The translations under genes were made by a program, and so were the position numbers. The notes below the pieces were generated by a model. It was not told the origin of the DNA and ran no database searches. It saw only the letters and a program-made list of their open reading frames with translations. Of a DNA stretch of 25,815 bases, positions 22,634 to 25,815 are shown in pieces. How positions within the stretch are numbered: position 1 is the first letter of the stretch; each line of letters begins with the position of its first letter. This DNA comes from JAMWZF01 sp041628615 (lineage in GTDB: Bacteria; Pseudomonadota; Alphaproteobacteria; Rhodobacterales; Rhodobacteraceae). The stretch is taken from contig JBFKOW010000028.1 of the NCBI GenBank assembly GCA_041628615.1, positions 1 to 25,815 on the forward strand, given 5' to 3'.

Positions 22634-23674
22634 TCACGCTCCCACCGCCCAGCGGGTCCAGAACCCGCCAAGCACCTCGAATTTCGCCAGGAAGGCCACG
22701 ATCACCACCCAGGCCAGCGACATCGGCAGGAACACCTTCCAGCCCAGCCGCATCAGCTGGTCGTAGCGGTAGCGCGGCGTGATCGCCTTCACCATCGCGA
22801 AGACGAAGAAGCACAGCACCATCTTGAGGACCATCCACAGCACCCCGTCCGGCAGCCCCGGGATCGGCGACAGCCAGCCGCCGAGGAACAGCAGCGACAC
22901 CAGCGCGCACATCAGCACGACGGCCATCAGTTCGCCGATCATGAACAGCAGGAAGGGGGTGGAGGAGTATTCCACCTGGTAGCCGGCGACGAGTTCCGAT
23001 TCCGCTTCCGGCAGGTCGAACGGCGGCCGGTTGGTCTCGGCCAGCGCCGAGATGAAGAACAGGAACAGCATCGGGAAATGCGGCAGCCAGTACCAGTTGA
23101 AGATGCCCCAGTCGCCGTCCTGCGCGCGGACGATGTCGGAAAGGTTCATCGACCCGGTCGAGATGATGACCCCGACGATGATGAGACCGATGGAGACCTC
23201 GTAGGAGATCATCTGCGCGGCCGACCGCAGCGAGCCGAGGAACGGGTATTTCGAGTTCGACGCCCAGCCGCCCATGATCACGCCGTAGACCTCGAGCGAG
23301 GAGACCGCGAAGACGTAGAGGATGGCGACGTTGATGTCCGACAGCACCCAGCCGTCATTGAACGGGATCACCGCCCAGGCGATGATCGCGAGGGTGAGCG
23401 AGATGATCGGCGCAAGGAAGAACACCGCCCGGTCGGCCCCCGCCGGCACGACGATCTCCTTGACGATGTATTTCAGGAAGTCCGCGAAGGACTGCAGCAG
23501 CCCCCAGGGCCCGACCACGTTGGGGCCGCGCCGCATCATGACGGCGGCCCAGATCTTGCGGTCGGCATACATCAGGAAGGCGAGGCTCACGAGGATCGGA
23601 ACCAGCACCAGAAGGCACTGTCCCAGTACCAGCAGGAGAATCCCGAGATTGGTTTCGGTGAAGAACTCGATCAT
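22634..23674 (-). CDS. nuoH: NADH-quinone oxidoreductase subunit H
   Basis: A 346-residue membrane subunit that forms much of the quinone chamber and the link to the membrane arm. Seen: MMRRGPNVVGPWGLLQSFADFLK (the hallmark RxGPN/GLLQ region, here MRRGPNVVGPWGLLQ), ASNSKYPFLGSLRSAAQMISYEV, ETNRPPFDLPEAESELVAGY with its conserved acidic residues, and a C-terminal RYRYDQLMRLGWK motif. It starts 27 nt after the small lipoprotein gene. Length matches the family. Confidence 0.98.
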   Translation of the reverse strand: MIEFFTETNLGILLLVLGQCLLVLVPILVSLAFLMYADRKIWAAVMMRRGPNVVGPWGLLQSFADFLKYIVKEIVVPAGADRAVFFLAPIISLTLAIIAWAVIPFNDGWVLSDINVAILYVFAVSSLEVYGVIMGGWASNSKYPFLGSLRSAAQMISYEVSIGLIIVGVIISTGSMNLSDIVRAQDGDWGIFNWYWLPHFPMLFLFFISALAETNRPPFDLPEAESELVAGYQVEYSSTPFLLFMIGELMAVVLMCALVSLLFLGGWLSPIPGLPDGVLWMVLKMVLCFFVFAMVKAITPRYRYDQLMRLGWKVFLPMSLAWVVIVAFLAKFEVLGGFWTRWAVGA

Positions 23675-23701
23675 CTTTGCCCCGTTCCTGCGTCCAAGTC
23701 C

Positions 23702-24097
23702 TCAGACCGTGGGAATACCAGCCAGACCGCAGTCCGCAACGGTCACCTCGGCGTCGATCGTCCTGACCCCGGCCGGCAGCGCCGCCGAGACCGTGTAGAC
23801 GGCATCGGCGGTCCAGCGGCCGCCGCGCTCCTCTATCGTGGTCTGCACGTGACGTGCAAACCCGTATCCGCCGCCAAGCGCATGCTGCGCGGCGACGCAT
23901 TCGGCGTAGCGGGCCACGTCCTCGGGCCCCGCCGCCCCGCGCATCGCGGCGCGGAAGGCGACCAGTTCGCCGTCCAGCAGCCGGATCTCGGTCCCTTCGT
24001 AGACCGGCCCCGCCGGGTCGTCCGCAGCGTCGCTGCAGCCGCCGGCGGCTCCGATCATGGCGAGGGCAGTCAGCGTCATCCGTGCGCGCCCCGTCAC
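23702..24097 (-). CDS. Small putative lipoprotein between nuoG and nuoH
   Basis: A 131-residue protein of unknown function. Seen: from the GTG start, a short Arg-containing n-region (VTGRAR), a hydrophobic stretch TLTALAMIGAAGG, and Cys21 at a lipobox-like AGGC, followed by an acidic linker. This predicts a lipid-anchored periplasmic protein. The mature part has two more Cys (about residues 66 and 124) and no motif I recognise. GTG 24097 overlaps the nuoG TGA by 4 nt (GTGA); ATG 24079 is an alternative, but it drops the positive charges expected in a signal peptide. Located inside the complex I operon, where Paracoccus is also said to have extra reading frames. Its role is unknown; the -3 lipobox residue is Ala, so the lipid call is moderate. 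Confidence 0.75.
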   Translation of the reverse strand: MTGRARMTLTALAMIGAAGGCSDAADDPAGPVYEGTEIRLLDGELVAFRAAMRGAAGPEDVARYAECVAAQHALGGGYGFARHVQTTIEERGGRWTADAVYTVSAALPAGVRTIDAEVTVADCGLAGIPTV

Positions 24098-25815
24098 TCG
24101 GCCGCCAGAGCGGAACCGCCGCGCGCCTGCGCCTGCCGGCTCAGCTGGGCCATCAGTTCGCTCGCGCGGGCGATCGGGTTGGTGAGGTAGTAGTCGCGCA
24201 CCGCGCTCTCGAGCGGTGCATCCGGCGCCGAGAACGCGCCCGCCTCGGGCAGCGTCCCGAGCGCGCGCTCGGCCACCGCGTCGATCTCGCCCAGGTGCGG
24301 ATGCGCGGCGATCAGGTCGTGGCGCAGCGCGGCGAGGCTGTCGAACGGGAGCGCCGCGCCCAGTTCGCCCGACAGCGCCCGCAGGATCGCCCAGTTCTCC
24401 TTGGCCTCGCCCGGCGGAAAACCCGCCCGCATGGCAAGCTGCGGCCGGCCCTCGGTGTTCACGAACAGGCCGTTCTCCTCGGTATAGGCGGCGCCGGGCA
24501 GGATGACGTCGGCGCGGTGCGCACCGCGGTCGCCGTGGCTGCCCTGGTAGATCACGAAGGCACCCGCCGCGATATCGATCTCGTCCGCGCCGAGGTTGTA
24601 GATCACGTCCGCCGACAGCGCCGCGGTGATGCCGCCCTCGCAGGTGGCGTCCACGTCCATCGCGCCGACGCGGCCGGCGGCCGTATGCAGGATCAGCAGG
24701 CCGGACCGGGTGGACTCGGCCAGCGCCATCGCATGGGCCAGCACCGCGGCCCCGTCCTCGTGGCGCAGCGCGCCCTGCCCGACCACGATCAGCGACGGAC
24801 CGTCGGTGTCCGGATCGAAGCCGCTGTCGGCCAGGCTCAGCAGCGCGCCGGGGCCTTCGCCGACATGGGTGTAGTCGTAGGTCAGGTCGGCCGGCGCCCC
24901 GACAAGGCCGATGTTGGCGCCGCGCAGCCATGCCTTGCGGATCCGGGCGTTCAGCACCGGCGCCTCGAGACGCGGATTGGTGCCGACCAGAAGGATCGCG
25001 CGGGCGCTGTCGATGTCCTCGATCGCCGCGGTTCCGGCATAGCCGGCGCGGTTGCCGGCGGGCAGATGCGCGCCGTCGGTGCGGCACTCGACGACGCCGC
25101 CCAGACCCTCGACCATCCGCTTGAGCGCGAAGGCGGCCTCGACCGGGGCGAGATCGCCCACCAGCCCCGCCACCTTGCCCGCGCCCTTCAGCGCCGCGGC
25201 CGCCTTGCCGAGCGCCTCGGGCCAGGTCGCGGGCCGCAGCTTGCCGTTCTCGCGGACATAGGGCCGGTCGAGACGCTGGCGGCGCAGGCCGTCCCAGACG
25301 AACCGGGTCTTGTCGCCGATCCACTCCTCGTTCACGCCGTCATGGTTGCGCGGCAGGATGCGCATCACCTCGCGGCCCTTGGTGTCGACCCGGATGTTCG
25401 ACCCCAGCGCGTCCATCACGTCGATCGACTCGGTCTTGGTCAGCTCCCAGGGCCGGGCGGTGAAGGCGTAGGGCCTGGAGACCAGCGCGCCCACCGGGCA
25501 GAGGTCGATGATGTTGCCCTGCAGGTTCGAATCGAGCGTCTGCCCGAGATAGGCGGTGATCTCGCTGTCCTCGCCGCGGCCGGTCTGGCCCATCTGGGTG
25601 ATCCCGGCGACCTCGGTCGTGAAGCGGACGCAGCGGGTGCAGGAGATGCAGCGCGTCATGTGGGTCTCGACCAGCGGCCCGAGGCTCTTGTCGGCGACGA
25701 CCCGCTTGCGCTCCGTGAAACGCGATGCCGAGCTGCCGTAGCCCTGCGCCAGGTCCTGCAGCTCGCACTCGCCGCCCTGGTCGCAGATCGGGCAGTCGAG
25801 GGGATGGTTGATCAG
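24094..25815 (-). CDS. nuoG: NADH-quinone oxidoreductase subunit G (5' end outside the window)
   Basis: Partial: 573 C-terminal residues are visible, in frame to the last base, and roughly 100 N-terminal residues, including the [2Fe-2S] ferredoxin domain, lie beyond the edge. Seen: H4-x3-C8-x2-C11-x5-C17 (the His-ligated N5-type cluster, HPLDCPICDQGGEC) and C56-x2-C59-x2-C62 with C106 (CISCTRC ... DLCPVGAL, an N4-type [4Fe-4S] cluster). A molybdopterin-oxidoreductase-like domain follows that has no obvious cofactor role. ATG at 25659 is internal and is not the start. Its stop overlaps the lipoprotein gene by 4 nt. Peripheral arm subunit that carries electrons from NADH towards quinone. Confidence 0.97.
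   Translation of the reverse strand: MINHPLDCPICDQGGECELQDLAQGYGSSASRFTERKRVVADKSLGPLVETHMTRCISCTRCVRFTTEVAGITQMGQTGRGEDSEITAYLGQTLDSNLQGNIIDLCPVGALVSRPYAFTARPWELTKTESIDVMDALGSNIRVDTKGREVMRILPRNHDGVNEEWIGDKTRFVWDGLRRQRLDRPYVRENGKLRPATWPEALGKAAAALKGAGKVAGLVGDLAPVEAAFALKRMVEGLGGVVECRTDGAHLPAGNRAGYAGTAAIEDIDSARAILLVGTNPRLEAPVLNARIRKAWLRGANIGLVGAPADLTYDYTHVGEGPGALLSLADSGFDPDTDGPSLIVVGQGALRHEDGAAVLAHAMALAESTRSGLLILHTAAGRVGAMDVDATCEGGITAALSADVIYNLGADEIDIAAGAFVIYQGSHGDRGAHRADVILPGAAYTEENGLFVNTEGRPQLAMRAGFPPGEAKENWAILRALSGELGAALPFDSLAALRHDLIAAHPHLGEIDAVAERALGTLPEAGAFSAPDAPLESAVRDYYLTNPIARASELMAQLSRQAQARGGSALAAE

Noticed and set aside
25603..25659. Start of nuoG at the internal ATG 25659
   Set aside because: The frame continues upstream to the window edge and encodes the conserved His/Cys cluster motif HPLDCPICDQGGEC, so the gene is cut by the edge instead.

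Overview
The window is one contiguous piece of a GC-rich chromosome from an alphaproteobacterium, most likely a member of the Rhodobacterales. This rests on gene content and protein style rather than on any RNA marker: a tatA-tatB-tatC cluster followed by a DUF815 ATPase, a Rhodobacteraceae-style Hint-domain protein, and a 14-subunit-type nuo operon carrying extra small genes and running into birA, coaX and an RNase J. I see no tRNA, rRNA, CRISPR array, transposase or integrase. Genes are tightly packed and no gap exceeds 300 bases.

Left part (1-5350). The first 29 bases are pure C and look like a contig-edge artefact. A minus-strand operon, tatA-tatB-tatC plus a DUF815 ATPase, encodes the twin-arginine translocase. 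Divergent from tatA is a WYL-type regulator with a perfect inverted repeat just upstream of its start. Next come two minus-strand genes: an orphan Fe3+-type ABC ATPase and an SDR-family protein whose catalytic Tyr and Lys are replaced.

Middle part (5516-12258), all plus strand: a Hint-domain protein with Ser at the usual Cys position, a tandem universal stress protein, release factor 3 (prfC), a two-gene periplasmic operon, a RhlE-like DEAD-box helicase and a PilZ protein. The two-gene operon is the most interesting item. An 18-bp perfect palindrome resembling a Zur (zinc uptake repressor) box covers the -10 element of a good sigma-70-like promoter. Downstream are a PCu(A)C-like secreted protein with a His-rich tail and lacking the usual copper ligands, and, overlapping it by 59 nt, a DUF3299-like secreted protein with a CPFC motif. 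I read this as a candidate zinc-starvation periplasmic metal-handling pair.

Right part (12342-25815), all minus strand, read from right to left: nuoG (5' end outside the window), a small lipoprotein, nuoH, nuoI, a carboxymuconolactone-decarboxylase-like gene, nuoJ, nuoK, nuoL, nuoM, nuoN, birA, coaX and RNase J. Most junctions overlap by 1-11 nt or are nearly zero, so this looks like one translationally coupled unit joining respiratory complex I to cofactor attachment (biotin), CoA synthesis and RNA turnover. The one sizeable gap inside it (nuoK/nuoJ) holds a perfect 8-bp-stem hairpin.
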